From NCBI GenBank assembly GCA_902493615.1, contig CABUQK010000096.1, positions 1 through 7,747 of the forward strand: DNA of 7,747 bases, read 5' to 3'. The DNA is from an uncultured Collinsella sp. GTDB taxonomy: Bacteria; Actinomycetota; Coriobacteriia; Coriobacteriales; Coriobacteriaceae. Below, one piece after another: positions 1 to 6,610 of the stretch. Position numbers and translations under genes: made by a program. Below the pieces are notes generated by a model that had not been told where the DNA came from, did not search any database, and saw nothing but the letters and a program-made list of their open reading frames with translations. The stretch's first letter is position 1. Each line of letters begins with the position of its first letter.

Positions 1-1879
1 TTGACTTGATCTTGGACTTCTCACGCCAGTCCAAAATCAGGCGCACGATCTCGTGGTCGCGGGCAAGATCGCTCAACACCTTGGCATTAGTCGAATAATA
101 GCCGCGCTTAGTCTTCTTGAGGCCCTTGGTCGGAAGCCCCATCACATCAAAGAGCACGTGCGACAGCTGCATGGGACTACCGATGTTAAACGTCTCATCA
201 CCCGCCAGGTCGCGAATGCTGCGCTCGACCTCGGCAATCTGGGTCGCCAGACCCTCGGACAGACTGTGCAGGCGCTCGGGGTCCACGAGCATGCCCGCGC
301 GCTCCATCTTGGCAAGTACCGGAACGAGCGGCATCTCGATGCCATCGAACACGTTGGCGGCGTTCTCGCGGGCCATGCACTCGCGCAACGGCGCCACGAG
401 CGCCAGCGTCAGAGCCGCAGTACGGGCGGCAGGTGCCGGAGCGTCCTCGCCGGCACCCTCTGCGCCGCGCGCCGCAGGCAGCGCCATCTGCAGATACGTA
501 TCGGCAAGATATGCCTCATCGAACTCGGAGCGGTCGGAATCCAGCAGGTAGGCGGCAACCACGGTATCGAAGATGCGCGTAGAATCGACTGCCAGCGGAT
601 CCATGAGCTCGGGCTCAGAAGAATCGATGGGCGAAAGCTCGTGCAGCAGCGCTTTCGTATCCGGGCTCGCCACGCGGCCCTCCATAAACAGGCGCGCAAG
701 CACGCCGGCGATCACACCGTGAGCGAAGTTGAAGCCCTCAACCTCAGCCGCCGCACAGCTGTCGCCCTCCTCGAGCGCGAACAGGCCCTTGGACGTCGCC
801 AACCACAGCGTGCGCGTCAGCCCAAAGAGCGCGCCCTCTTCCTTGTCGTCGTCCACCACGGCGGCGACCCACTCGCCGGCATCAATCGCGCGGGAGACCT
901 CAGCCGCAACGGCACCAAGCGCGTCGGCATCGCCGGCGGCTGCGCGAACCATAGCAGGTATCTCAAACACACTGGAGGCAGCAGCCCCGCCCTCGCCGCC
1001 GATCAGCGCCAAGAAACGGTTCTGCATGGCGGTGATACCAAGCGTACCCAGCGCCGCGGAAACCTCATCGGCAGAAAACGCCGGGAAGGACGTCGCCTCA
1101 AAGTCGAGCTCGACGGGCGCATCGGTGCGAATTGTCGCAACCTTGCGGCTCAGTAGTGCGTCATCGATGTGTGCACGCAGGTTCTCGCCCATCTTGCCCT
1201 TGACCTCATCGGCATGCGCGATGACTTCGTCCAGGCTACCGTACTTCGCAATGAGCGCACTCGCCTTTTTGGGACCGATGCCCGGTACACCGGGGATGTT
1301 GTCGGACGTATCGCCCTTTAGACCGTAAAAATCGGGCACGAGCGCCGGCGTAATGCCGTGATACAGGTCGTCCACGCTCTCGGGCGTCATAATCGCCACG
1401 TCGGACAGGCCCTTGCGGGTCGAGACCACGTTGACGTGCTCGGTCACGAGTTGATACATGTCGCGGTCGCCGGTCACCAGTAGCATGTCGCAGCCGGCCT
1501 CTTCACCCAGGCGCGCCATGGTTCCCAGGATGTCATCGCCTTCCCAGCCCTCGGACTGCAGAATCGGCACGTTGAGCGCGGCGAGCAGCTCCTTAATCAT
1601 AGGGAACTGCGCATGCAGATCGGGGTCCATGGGCGGGCGCTGCGCCTTATACTGCGGCAGCATCTCCATGCGCACGCGCGGCTTGCCCTTATCAAACGCC
1701 ACGACCACGCCGTCGGGGTTAAAGGCATCGATCATCTTAAGAAACATGTTCAGGAAGCCGAAGATCGCGTTGGTGGGGCGACCGTCCGGCGCGTTCATAG
1801 TCGGCGGCACGGCGTGGAAGGCGCGATGCATGAGCGAGTTGCCGTCGATAACGGCAAAGGTGCGGCGCTTGTCAGACAT
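1..1879 (-). CDS. polA: DNA polymerase I, N-terminal 626 codons (3' end beyond window)
   Basis: DNA polymerase I removes RNA primers and fills gaps in replication and excision repair. The visible part starts with a 5'-nuclease (FEN-like) domain whose acidic residues are all present: D12 (in VIDGNS), D63 (AFDKGK), D115 and D116 (EGDDILG), D138 and D140 (TGDRDM). A helix-3-turn-helix follows at about 187-206 (GDTSDNIPGVPGIG). The middle 3'-5' exonuclease domain keeps FDT (D438) but has no DTET-type first motif (VVDDDKEE stands near 341-348) and no YxxxD third motif, so proofreading is probably lost, as in Taq and Bacillus Pol I. The start of the polymerase domain is seen (IEMPLVPVL near 514, ending in KSKIKS). 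Motifs A, B and C, roughly 290 residues by comparison with E. coli (928 aa), lie outside. The ATG at 1879 is preceded by GCGAGGT at good spacing. It is divergent from the M18 aminopeptidase. Confidence 0.96.
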   Translation of the reverse strand, partial: MSDKRRTFAVIDGNSLMHRAFHAVPPTMNAPDGRPTNAIFGFLNMFLKMIDAFNPDGVVVAFDKGKPRVRMEMLPQYKAQRPPMDPDLHAQFPMIKELLAALNVPILQSEGWEGDDILGTMARLGEEAGCDMLLVTGDRDMYQLVTEHVNVVSTRKGLSDVAIMTPESVDDLYHGITPALVPDFYGLKGDTSDNIPGVPGIGPKKASALIAKYGSLDEVIAHADEVKGKMGENLRAHIDDALLSRKVATIRTDAPVELDFEATSFPAFSADEVSAALGTLGITAMQNRFLALIGGEGGAAASSVFEIPAMVRAAAGDADALGAVAAEVSRAIDAGEWVAAVVDDDKEEGALFGLTRTLWLATSKGLFALEEGDSCAAAEVEGFNFAHGVIAGVLARLFMEGRVASPDTKALLHELSPIDSSEPELMDPLAVDSTRIFDTVVAAYLLDSDRSEFDEAYLADTYLQMALPAARGAEGAGEDAPAPAARTAALTLALVAPLRECMARENAANVFDGIEMPLVPVLAKMERAGMLVDPERLHSLSEGLATQIAEVERSIRDLAGDETFNIGSPMQLSHVLFDVMGLPTKGLKKTKRGYYSTNAKVLSDLARDHEIVRLILDWREKSKIKS

Positions 1880-1886
1880 ATTGAAT

Positions 1887-1927
1887 ACCTCGCTTTAGGC
1901 TGGGCACGGTTTGCTCACTCCAGTTTA
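1887..1927 (-). promoter_or_regulatory. Candidate polA ribosome binding site and -10 box
   Basis: On the minus strand GCGAGGT (1887-1893) lies 7 nt before the polA ATG and is a plausible Shine-Dalgarno sequence. Further upstream TAAACT (1922-1927) could be a -10 box. No good -35 was found at 16-18 bp, so the promoter part is weak. Confidence 0.3.
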
Positions 1928-1971
1928 CACGCTCCCCGCCCCGCGGCCACCTCACATCAAGCTCCCCCGCC

Positions 1972-2006
1972 ACCGTGAGCCCGCGCGTGATACGATGGCT
2001 CACGGT
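1972..2006. repeat. Perfect 10-bp inverted repeat flanking a putative -10 box (operator candidate)
   Basis: ACCGTGAGCC (1972-1981) and GGCTCACGGT (1997-2006) are exact reverse complements with 15 nt between them. The spacer ends in an extended -10-like sequence pointing towards the aminopeptidase. The half-site centres are 25 bp apart. The layout suits a dimeric repressor site covering a promoter. A hairpin in a longer leader transcript is the alternative. It is not a polA terminator, because polA is transcribed away from it. Confidence 0.55.
1988..1996 (+). promoter_or_regulatory. Candidate extended -10 promoter of the M18 aminopeptidase gene
   Basis: TG-A-TACGAT fits the extended -10 pattern TGnTATAAT with two mismatches in the hexamer. 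No recognisable -35 lies 17 bp upstream, which extended -10 promoters can tolerate. The predicted transcript would start near 2003, giving a leader of about 43 nt. It sits between the arms of the inverted repeat at 1972-2006. Confidence 0.35.
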
Positions 2007-2045
2007 ACATCAACCAGCACGATCGATCCGAAAGGAGCCTGCGTC

Positions 2046-3443
2046 ATGGAGCGTCCCTGCGCATGGAAAAAGTACACGCCACAGCAAGTCGAGGAGCTCG
2101 AGGAGCTTTGCCGCGGCTATAAGCAGTTTTTGAGCGAGAACAAGACCGAGCGCCTGTGCGTCAAGACCGGCATCAAGATGGCCGAGGAGGCGGGATACGT
2201 CGACCTGGAGACCGTGATCGCCGAAGGCCGCGAGCTCAAGGCAGGCGACAAGGTGTACGCCGCCAATCACGGCAAGGACCTCATGCTCGTCAACCTGGGC
2301 AACGCCCCGCTCGAGCAGGGCTTTAACATCCTGGGCGCCCACGTGGACTCGCCGCGCCTAGACCTTAAGCAGAACCCCGCCTTCGAGGCCGGCGACATGG
2401 CTTATCTCGACACGCACTACTACGGCGGCGTCAAGAGCTACCACTGGGTGGCCTCCCCGCTCGCACTCGTGGGCGTCATCTGCAAAAAGGACGGTACCAC
2501 CGTCGACATCAATATCGGCGACAAGGCCGACGACCCGGTCTTTACCATCTCCGACCTGCTGATCCATCTCTCGAGCGAGCAGATGTCTAAGCCTGCCAAG
2601 GACGCCGTCGACGCCGAGATCCTCGACGTGATCGTGGGCGGCCGTCCCGTCAAGTTCGATGAGGACGACAAGGACGCCCCCAAGGAGCCCGTCAAGCAAA
2701 TGTTCCTGGACATCCTTAAGGAGCAGTACGACGTCGAGGAGGAGGACTTCCTCTCCGCCGAGATCGAGGTCGTGCCCGCCGGCCCCGCCCGCGACATGGG
2801 CCTCGACCGCTCCATGATTTTGGGCTATGGCCACGACGACCGCGTCTGTGCCTACCCCTCCATGCTCGCCCAGATCGACGTCGCCAACGTGGAGCGCACG
2901 AGCATCACGCTCATCGTCGACAAGGAGGAGATCGGTTCCGTGGGTGCCACCGGCATGACGAGTCGCTTCTTCGAGAACACCGTCGCCGAGATCATGATGC
3001 TCGCCGGCGAGGACAGCCCGCTGGCTCTGCGCCGCGCGCTCGCCCGCAGCCGTATGCTCTCCTCCGACGTGTCCGCCGGCTTCGACCCGGGCTATGCCGG
3101 CAAGTTCGAGACCAAGAACGCCGCCTTCATGGGTCGCGGCCTGTGCTTTAACAAGTACACGGGCAGCCGCGGCAAGGGCGGCTCTAACGACGCCGACGCC
3201 GAGTATGTGGCCCTCGTCCGCGACATCATGGACGAGGCCGGCGTGGACTTCCAGACCTGCGAGCTCGGCCGCGTCAACGCTGGTGGCGGCGGCACCATCG
3301 CCTACATCATGGCCAAGTACGGCATGAACGTCATCGACTCCGGCGTTGCCGTCCTGTCCATGCACGCCCTGTGGGAGGTCGCCAACAAGGCCGACATCTA
3401 CGAGGCATATCGCGGTTACAAGGCCTTCATCGAGCGAGCCTAA
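2046..3443 (+). CDS. M18 family zinc aminopeptidase (aminopeptidase I / aspartyl aminopeptidase-like)
   Basis: A 465-residue cytoplasmic metallopeptidase expected to remove N-terminal residues from peptides; family members form large tetrahedral dodecamers and often prefer acidic or hydrophobic N-termini. The di-zinc ligand set of M18 is visible in order: H99 (AHVDSP, with D101 behind it), D264 (GHDDR), E294/E295 (DKEEIGS), D341 (SSDVSAGFDP) and H440 (SMHALWE). Further family motifs are HYYGGVKSYHW near 125 and NKYTGSRGKGGSND near 365-380. Length matches the bacterial aminopeptidase 1 branch. The frame is open back to 1911, but the ATG at 2046 is preferred because AAAGGAG (2031-2037) lies 8 nt upstream and the family N-terminus fits. 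Transcribed alone: divergent from polA, and a strong hairpin with a T-run follows the stop. Exact substrate preference cannot be read from sequence. Confidence 0.93.
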   Translation: MERPCAWKKYTPQQVEELEELCRGYKQFLSENKTERLCVKTGIKMAEEAGYVDLETVIAEGRELKAGDKVYAANHGKDLMLVNLGNAPLEQGFNILGAHVDSPRLDLKQNPAFEAGDMAYLDTHYYGGVKSYHWVASPLALVGVICKKDGTTVDINIGDKADDPVFTISDLLIHLSSEQMSKPAKDAVDAEILDVIVGGRPVKFDEDDKDAPKEPVKQMFLDILKEQYDVEEEDFLSAEIEVVPAGPARDMGLDRSMILGYGHDDRVCAYPSMLAQIDVANVERTSITLIVDKEEIGSVGATGMTSRFFENTVAEIMMLAGEDSPLALRRALARSRMLSSDVSAGFDPGYAGKFETKNAAFMGRGLCFNKYTGSRGKGGSNDADAEYVALVRDIMDEAGVDFQTCELGRVNAGGGGTIAYIMAKYGMNVIDSGVAVLSMHALWEVANKADIYEAYRGYKAFIERA

Positions 3444-3457
3444 CCAACCCTTCATCA

Positions 3458-3528
3458 GTTGCGGTGAAATACGGACTAAACTGGCCCATAAACAGCCAAA
3501 ACAGACCGTATTCCACCGCAACTTTTTT
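3458..3528 (+). terminator. 66-bp palindrome plus T-run after the aminopeptidase gene (repeat copy 1)
   Basis: The arms 3458-3475 (AGTTGCGGTGAAATACGG) and 3506-3523 (CCGTATTCCACCGCAACT) pair over 18 bp with one mismatch. Partial pairing continues inward (TGGC/GCCA at 3482-3485 and 3495-3498). Six T residues (3523-3528) follow, so it has the form of an intrinsic terminator for the gene ending at 3443. It shares sequence and size with the palindrome at 4394-4462, so it is also a member of a repeat family. It ends only 4 nt before the yaaA Shine-Dalgarno. Confidence 0.75.
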
Positions 3529-3543
3529 GGCAGAGGAGAGCCC

Positions 3544-4353
3544 ATGCTGCAGGTCATCATTTCGCCCGCCAAGCAGATGCGCGCGGCCCAAGATGCTTTT
3601 GAAGTCCTGGGCATCCCACCCTTTGTGCGCGAGACGGCTCGCCTCCACCGCGCACTGCTAGATATCGAGCGGAATGAAGGCAGCGGCGGCCTGCAGGCGC
3701 TGTGGAACGTGAGTGACAAACTGCTGGGACCTTGCCTCAACACCCTGCATGAGTTCGGGCCCATCCTGAAAAGCGGCGATCTCGACAATCCCGCACTCGC
3801 CCGTCACCTCTCCCCTGCCGCCATGTCCTATCACGGCATTCAATACCAGAGCATGGCACCCGAGGTGATGGATTCCGCGCAGCTCGCATGGCTGCAAGAC
3901 CATCTGTGGATCCTCTCCGGCCTCTACGGGTGCGTTCGTCCCTTTCATGCCGTCGAACCGTATCGGCTGGAGATGGGCGCGAAGCTTGTCGTCGACGGTG
4001 CCCGAGACCTCTACGCATTTTGGAGCGATAAGCTCGCGCGGGCTATCGCCCCGGCAGGTTCAAACACCACGATCGTCAACCTCGCCAGCGTAGAGTATGC
4101 CAAAGCCGTTCTGCCCCACCTCGCGGGCGACGCCACAGCCGTCACGTGCCTCTTTGGCGAGGGTATCCGCAACGGGAAGCCCATCCAACGGTCGACCGCC
4201 AGCAAAAAGGCGCGCGGCTCCATGGTGCGGTGGATGGCAGAAAACAAGCTCGAGGATGCAAGCGAACTTACCGCATTCAACATCGGCTATCGCCACGTCC
4301 CCGAACTCTCATACCTAGGCACCCTCATGTTCATCAACGAACAGATGCTCTAG
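3544..4353 (+). CDS. yaaA: YaaA family peroxide-stress protein (UPF0246 / DUF328)
   Basis: A 269-residue cytoplasmic protein; E. coli YaaA has 258. In E. coli it belongs to the OxyR regulon and limits damage from hydrogen peroxide by keeping free iron low; its biochemistry is not fully settled. Family signatures seen: the N-terminal ISPAKQM (residues 6-12), ILSGLYGCVRPFHAVEPYRLEMG in the middle (two conserved blocks, near residues 122-144), NLASVEYAKAV near 180-190, KKARGSMVRW near 222-231, and the terminal FNIGYRH region. The usual GD-Y-GLDA block is changed to YHGIQYQSM. The frame opens upstream at 3346, but this start is chosen because AGAGGAG lies just before the ATG at 3544 and the family begins exactly here. 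It sits between two copies of the same palindromic repeat and converges on the membrane-protein gene. No OxyR or PerR site could be recognised. Confidence 0.93.
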   Translation: MLQVIISPAKQMRAAQDAFEVLGIPPFVRETARLHRALLDIERNEGSGGLQALWNVSDKLLGPCLNTLHEFGPILKSGDLDNPALARHLSPAAMSYHGIQYQSMAPEVMDSAQLAWLQDHLWILSGLYGCVRPFHAVEPYRLEMGAKLVVDGARDLYAFWSDKLARAIAPAGSNTTIVNLASVEYAKAVLPHLAGDATAVTCLFGEGIRNGKPIQRSTASKKARGSMVRWMAENKLEDASELTAFNIGYRHVPELSYLGTLMFINEQML

Positions 4354-4393
4354 AGCCGGCACCCAACACTGACCCGCTCAGCCTTCTCTATAT

Positions 4394-4462
4394 AACTTGC
4401 GGTGGAATAATTCCTATTTGAGCCTTTTTCGCACAATCAGGAACTATTCCACCGCAACTTTT
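4394..4462 (+). terminator. 67-bp palindrome between convergent genes (repeat copy 2)
   Basis: The arms 4394-4415 and 4439-4460 pair at 20 of 22 positions, with a 23-nt loop. Four T residues end the right arm. It lies between the 3' ends of yaaA and the convergent membrane-protein gene, so it may terminate one or both transcripts, though the A-run needed for good minus-strand termination is lacking. The right arm shares an exact 18-nt string (TATTCCACCGCAACTTTT, 4445-4462) with the first palindrome (3509-3526). Confidence 0.7.
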
Positions 4463-4487
4463 ATGAATTGGCTGCTAGGCTCGACAC

Positions 4488-5009
4488 CTATTCTGCTAGA
4501 CCGTCGGCCTTTGCAATCCCGTTTGTCGAACCGTCCTGATAGACAATCTTGACGTGCTCGACCTCGGACACCGCAACACCCGACGGGGGCTCCAGGCGCC
4601 ATTCCGTCAGCGCGATATCCATCGTCGTGGGCACATCCCCTTGATCTTTGAGCTTCACCGTCAACGTTTTGAACGTCGCATCATACGTCACGCGTTCGAT
4701 TTCCTCACCAGGAATAGACCCACCACTCAGCTGCAACTGCACAAACTCATCGCACGGGTACCAATAATCGCCCGGAACGGCGAGCGTATTGGCATTACCG
4801 CCAGTACTCCTCACCGTCATAATCGGTAGGCTATCATCAGCCTCGAACTCCCATGCAGCGCCGCCGCGACCACCAAACGTCCAGATACAAAAGGCAATCA
4901 CCAGCACGGCAAGCACCGCAAAACCGATCGCGACAAGGCCATGGTGCGCACGGCTTTCCTCGGCCGATACATCCCATTGCGTCTCTCGATATAGATGCTT
5001 GTCTTCCAT
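4488..5009 (-). CDS. Small single-pass membrane protein of unknown function
   Basis: A 173-residue protein that I do not recognise. A polar, mostly acidic N-terminus of about 23 residues is followed by one strongly hydrophobic segment (about 24-45, LVAIGFAVLAVLVIAF), a glycine-rich turn (GGRGGAA), and an acidic domain of about 125 residues with a beta-like pattern (for example VTYDATFKTLTVKL near 108-121). No lipobox or cleavage site is evident, so it looks like a signal-anchored protein with a soluble C-terminal domain; orientation is not clear from the flanking charges. GAGGAGG sits 5 nt before the ATG at 5009, which is a strong start. The same frame runs open upstream as far as 6578, but that part is only the antisense of thiC. 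It is divergent from thiC and convergent with yaaA, and neither neighbour suggests a function. Confidence 0.8.
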   Translation of the reverse strand: MEDKHLYRETQWDVSAEESRAHHGLVAIGFAVLAVLVIAFCIWTFGGRGGAAWEFEADDSLPIMTVRSTGGNANTLAVPGDYWYPCDEFVQLQLSGGSIPGEEIERVTYDATFKTLTVKLKDQGDVPTTMDIALTEWRLEPPSGVAVSEVEHVKIVYQDGSTNGIAKADGLAE

Positions 5010-5059
5010 GTTCGCCTCCTCACAGGCACGCTCGTTAGGCCAATCGTACCCATTCGAGC

Positions 5060-5065
5060 TATACT
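5060..5065 (+). promoter_or_regulatory. Candidate -10 box for the thiC transcript
   Basis: TATACT lies about 17 nt before the start of the TPP aptamer, as expected for a promoter whose transcript begins just upstream of the riboswitch. The -35 region is poor (no clear TTGACA at 16-18 bp). The minus-strand gene starting at 5009 must find its promoter in this same stretch; TACGAT on the minus strand (5043-5048) is one weak option. Confidence 0.35.
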
Positions 5066-5079
5066 TGAGCCCATTACAT

Positions 5080-5178
5080 AAACGGGGGGCTTGCAGGACA
5101 AGACGGCAGGCTGAGATTGGGCGCGCCCGCCCTGACCCGCAAACCTGATATGGGTAATGCCAACGAAGGGAGCCGTGC
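5080..5178 (+). promoter_or_regulatory. TPP riboswitch (THI box) upstream of thiC
   Basis: The THI-box consensus is easy to read: GGGGGGC at the 5' side (5084-5090), a P3 stem GCTTGC/GCAGGC, the pyrimidine-binding CTGAGAT (5111-5117), ACCC followed by ACCTGATA (5143-5150), then GGGTAATGCCAACGAAGGGA (5152-5171). A GC-rich stretch, GGGCGCGCCC, forms the optional extra stem between CTGAGA and ACCC. P1 could be closed by ACGG (5082-5085) with CCGT (5173-5176). TPP binding should repress. The AAGGGAG at 5166-5172 is both the 3' conserved part of the aptamer and the only visible Shine-Dalgarno for the ATG at 5181, and no T-run terminator intervenes. Control is therefore inferred to be at translation initiation. 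Confidence 0.95.
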
Positions 5179-5180
5179 CA

Positions 5181-6515
5181 ATGAGCACACAGACCGAGCC
5201 CAAGCTCGTCACGCAAATCGACTTCGCCCGCGCCGGGCAGATCACACCGCAGATGAAGGAGGTCGCCGAGCGCGAGCATCGCGACCCCGAGTACATCCGC
5301 GAGCGCGTGGCCGACGGCCGCATCGCCATTCCTGCCAACATCGTGCACATCAAAAAAGGCATGCGCGCCTTTGGCGTCGGTGAGGGCCTGTCCACCAAGG
5401 TCAACGTGAACTTGGGCATCTCGGGCGACAAGGCCGATGCCGCCGAGGAATGGAAGAAGGTCAAGATCGCCGAGGACTTTGGCGCCGACGCCATCATGGA
5501 CCTCTCCAACTCGGGCAAGACGCGCCAGTTCCGCCAGCAGCTCATCGACGAGACGCCGCTCATGGTAGGTACCGTCCCCATGTACGACGCCATCGGCTAC
5601 ATGGAAAAGCCGCTGGTCAAGCTTACCAAGGACGACCTGTTCGAGGTCGTGCGCGCGCACGCCGAGGACGGCGTGGACTTTATGACCATCCACTGCGGCA
5701 TCAACAAGTCGGTCACAAAGACCTTTAAGGAGACCGGCCGCCTCATGAACATCGTGAGCCGCGGCGGCTCGCTGCTGTTTGGCTGGATGGAGGTCACCGG
5801 TAACGAGAACCCGTTCTATGAGTTCTACGACGAGTTGCTCGAGATTTGCCACGAGTACGACGTGACGATTTCGCTCGGCGACTCCTGTCGCCCGGGCTGC
5901 CTCTACGACTCCAACGACGCCACCGAGACCGCCGAGATGATCGAGCTGGGCAAGCTGTGCAAGCGCGCATGGGCCGCCGGCGTCCAGGTTATGGTCGAGG
6001 GTCCGGGCCACATGGCGCTCGACGAGATCGCCGCCAACATGAAACTGCAGAAGCGCCTGTGCCACAACGCCCCGTTCTATGTGCTCGGGCCGCTGGTGAC
6101 CGATATCGGCGTGGGCTACGACCACATCACCGCTGCCATCGGCGGCGCTATCTCCGCCAGCTCCGGCGCCGACTTCCTGTGCTACGTGACGCCGGCCGAG
6201 CACTTGTGCCTGCCCAACGCCCAGGACGTGCTCGACGGCCTCATGGCCACCAAGATTGCCGCACACGCCGCCGACATCGCCAAAAAGGTGCCCCACGCCC
6301 GCGACATGGACGACAAGATGGGCCAGGCACGCCGCAAGCTCGACTGGGACGCCATGTGGAAGTGCGCGCTCGACCCGGTTACGGGCAAGAAGCGCTACGA
6401 GGAGTCCCCCGCCGCCACCGAGGGCACTTGCACCATGTGTGGCAAGATGTGCGCCGTCCGCACCGTCAACAAGATCTTCGAGGGCACCACGATCGACCTC
6501 GGCATGGAGGACTAA
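5181..6515 (+). CDS. thiC: Phosphomethylpyrimidine synthase ThiC (short form)
   Basis: A non-canonical radical-SAM enzyme that rearranges aminoimidazole ribotide to HMP-P, the pyrimidine precursor of thiamine, in the cytoplasm. It has 444 residues and lacks the extra N-terminal domain of the long proteobacterial/plant form (E. coli 631 aa). Visible blocks: DLSNSG near 108-113, GDSCRPG near 233-239, EGPGH with metal ligand H277, YDHITAAIGGA near 313-323, and TPAEHLCLPN with metal ligand H341 (equivalent to the two Caulobacter histidines). The C-terminal iron-sulfur motif is CTMCGKMC (C417, C420, C424), spaced CX2CX3C. The ATG at 5181 is chosen because it has AAGGGAG 8 nt upstream; an in-frame ATG at 5157 lies inside the riboswitch. 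The paralogue BzaF (hydroxybenzimidazole synthase) is the main alternative, but the TPP riboswitch and nearby thiD argue for ThiC. Confidence 0.95.
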   Translation: MSTQTEPKLVTQIDFARAGQITPQMKEVAEREHRDPEYIRERVADGRIAIPANIVHIKKGMRAFGVGEGLSTKVNVNLGISGDKADAAEEWKKVKIAEDFGADAIMDLSNSGKTRQFRQQLIDETPLMVGTVPMYDAIGYMEKPLVKLTKDDLFEVVRAHAEDGVDFMTIHCGINKSVTKTFKETGRLMNIVSRGGSLLFGWMEVTGNENPFYEFYDELLEICHEYDVTISLGDSCRPGCLYDSNDATETAEMIELGKLCKRAWAAGVQVMVEGPGHMALDEIAANMKLQKRLCHNAPFYVLGPLVTDIGVGYDHITAAIGGAISASSGADFLCYVTPAEHLCLPNAQDVLDGLMATKIAAHAADIAKKVPHARDMDDKMGQARRKLDWDAMWKCALDPVTGKKRYEESPAATEGTCTMCGKMCAVRTVNKIFEGTTIDLGMED

Positions 6516-6520
6516 CCCTG

Positions 6521-6545
6521 TCGCCGCGGCCGCTTCTGGCGGCGA
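6521..6545 (+). other. GC-rich hairpin just after thiC
   Basis: TCGCCGC (6521-6527) and GCGGCGA (6539-6545) are exact reverse complements with an 11-nt loop, starting 6 nt after the thiC stop codon. No T-run follows, so it is a weak terminator by itself but could stabilise the mRNA end. Confidence 0.4.
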
Positions 6546-6560
6546 GCTGGTGCCTGTCAA

Positions 6561-6589
6561 TTGTTGACTTGTGAACATTTACTTACACT
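6561..6589 (+). promoter_or_regulatory. Weak candidate promoter upstream of thiD
   Basis: TTGTTG (6561-6566) and TACACT (6584-6589) are separated by 17 bp and each partly matches the sigma-70 consensus. A better -35, TTGACT (6564-6569), overlaps but gives only 14 bp spacing. The -35 area also forms the right half of a small palindrome, GTCAA-TTG-TTGAC (6556-6568). Tentative. Confidence 0.22.
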
Positions 6590-6610
6590 TGCGTAGAGAT
6601 TGCATCGCCC

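Noticed and set aside
53..1156. Plus-strand frames opposite polA
   Set aside because: The minus strand encodes an unmistakable DNA polymerase I with all 5'-nuclease residues; the plus-strand products are arginine/alanine-rich shadows.
1911..2045. 45-residue N-terminal extension of the aminopeptidase
   Set aside because: It would run through the inverted repeat and promoter region, is not family-like, and lacks a ribosome binding site, unlike the ATG at 2046.
2358..3788. Long minus-strand frame opposite the aminopeptidase gene and the start of yaaA
   Set aside because: Low-complexity V/L/A/G/H/D-rich product typical of the antisense of a high-GC gene, spanning two plus-strand genes with clear family motifs.
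3458..4462. CRISPR-like repeat pair
   Set aside because: Only two copies about 0.9 kb apart with a gene between them, each a long palindrome; no spacer array or cas gene.
5157..5180. Upstream in-frame ATG for thiC
   Set aside because: It lies within the conserved TAATGCC segment of the TPP aptamer and has no ribosome binding site; the ATG at 5181 does.
5010..6578. Open minus-strand frame that would extend the membrane protein to 696 residues
   Set aside because: It is the antisense of thiC in a G/C-biased frame. The strong ribosome binding site and good ATG at 5009 mark the true start.
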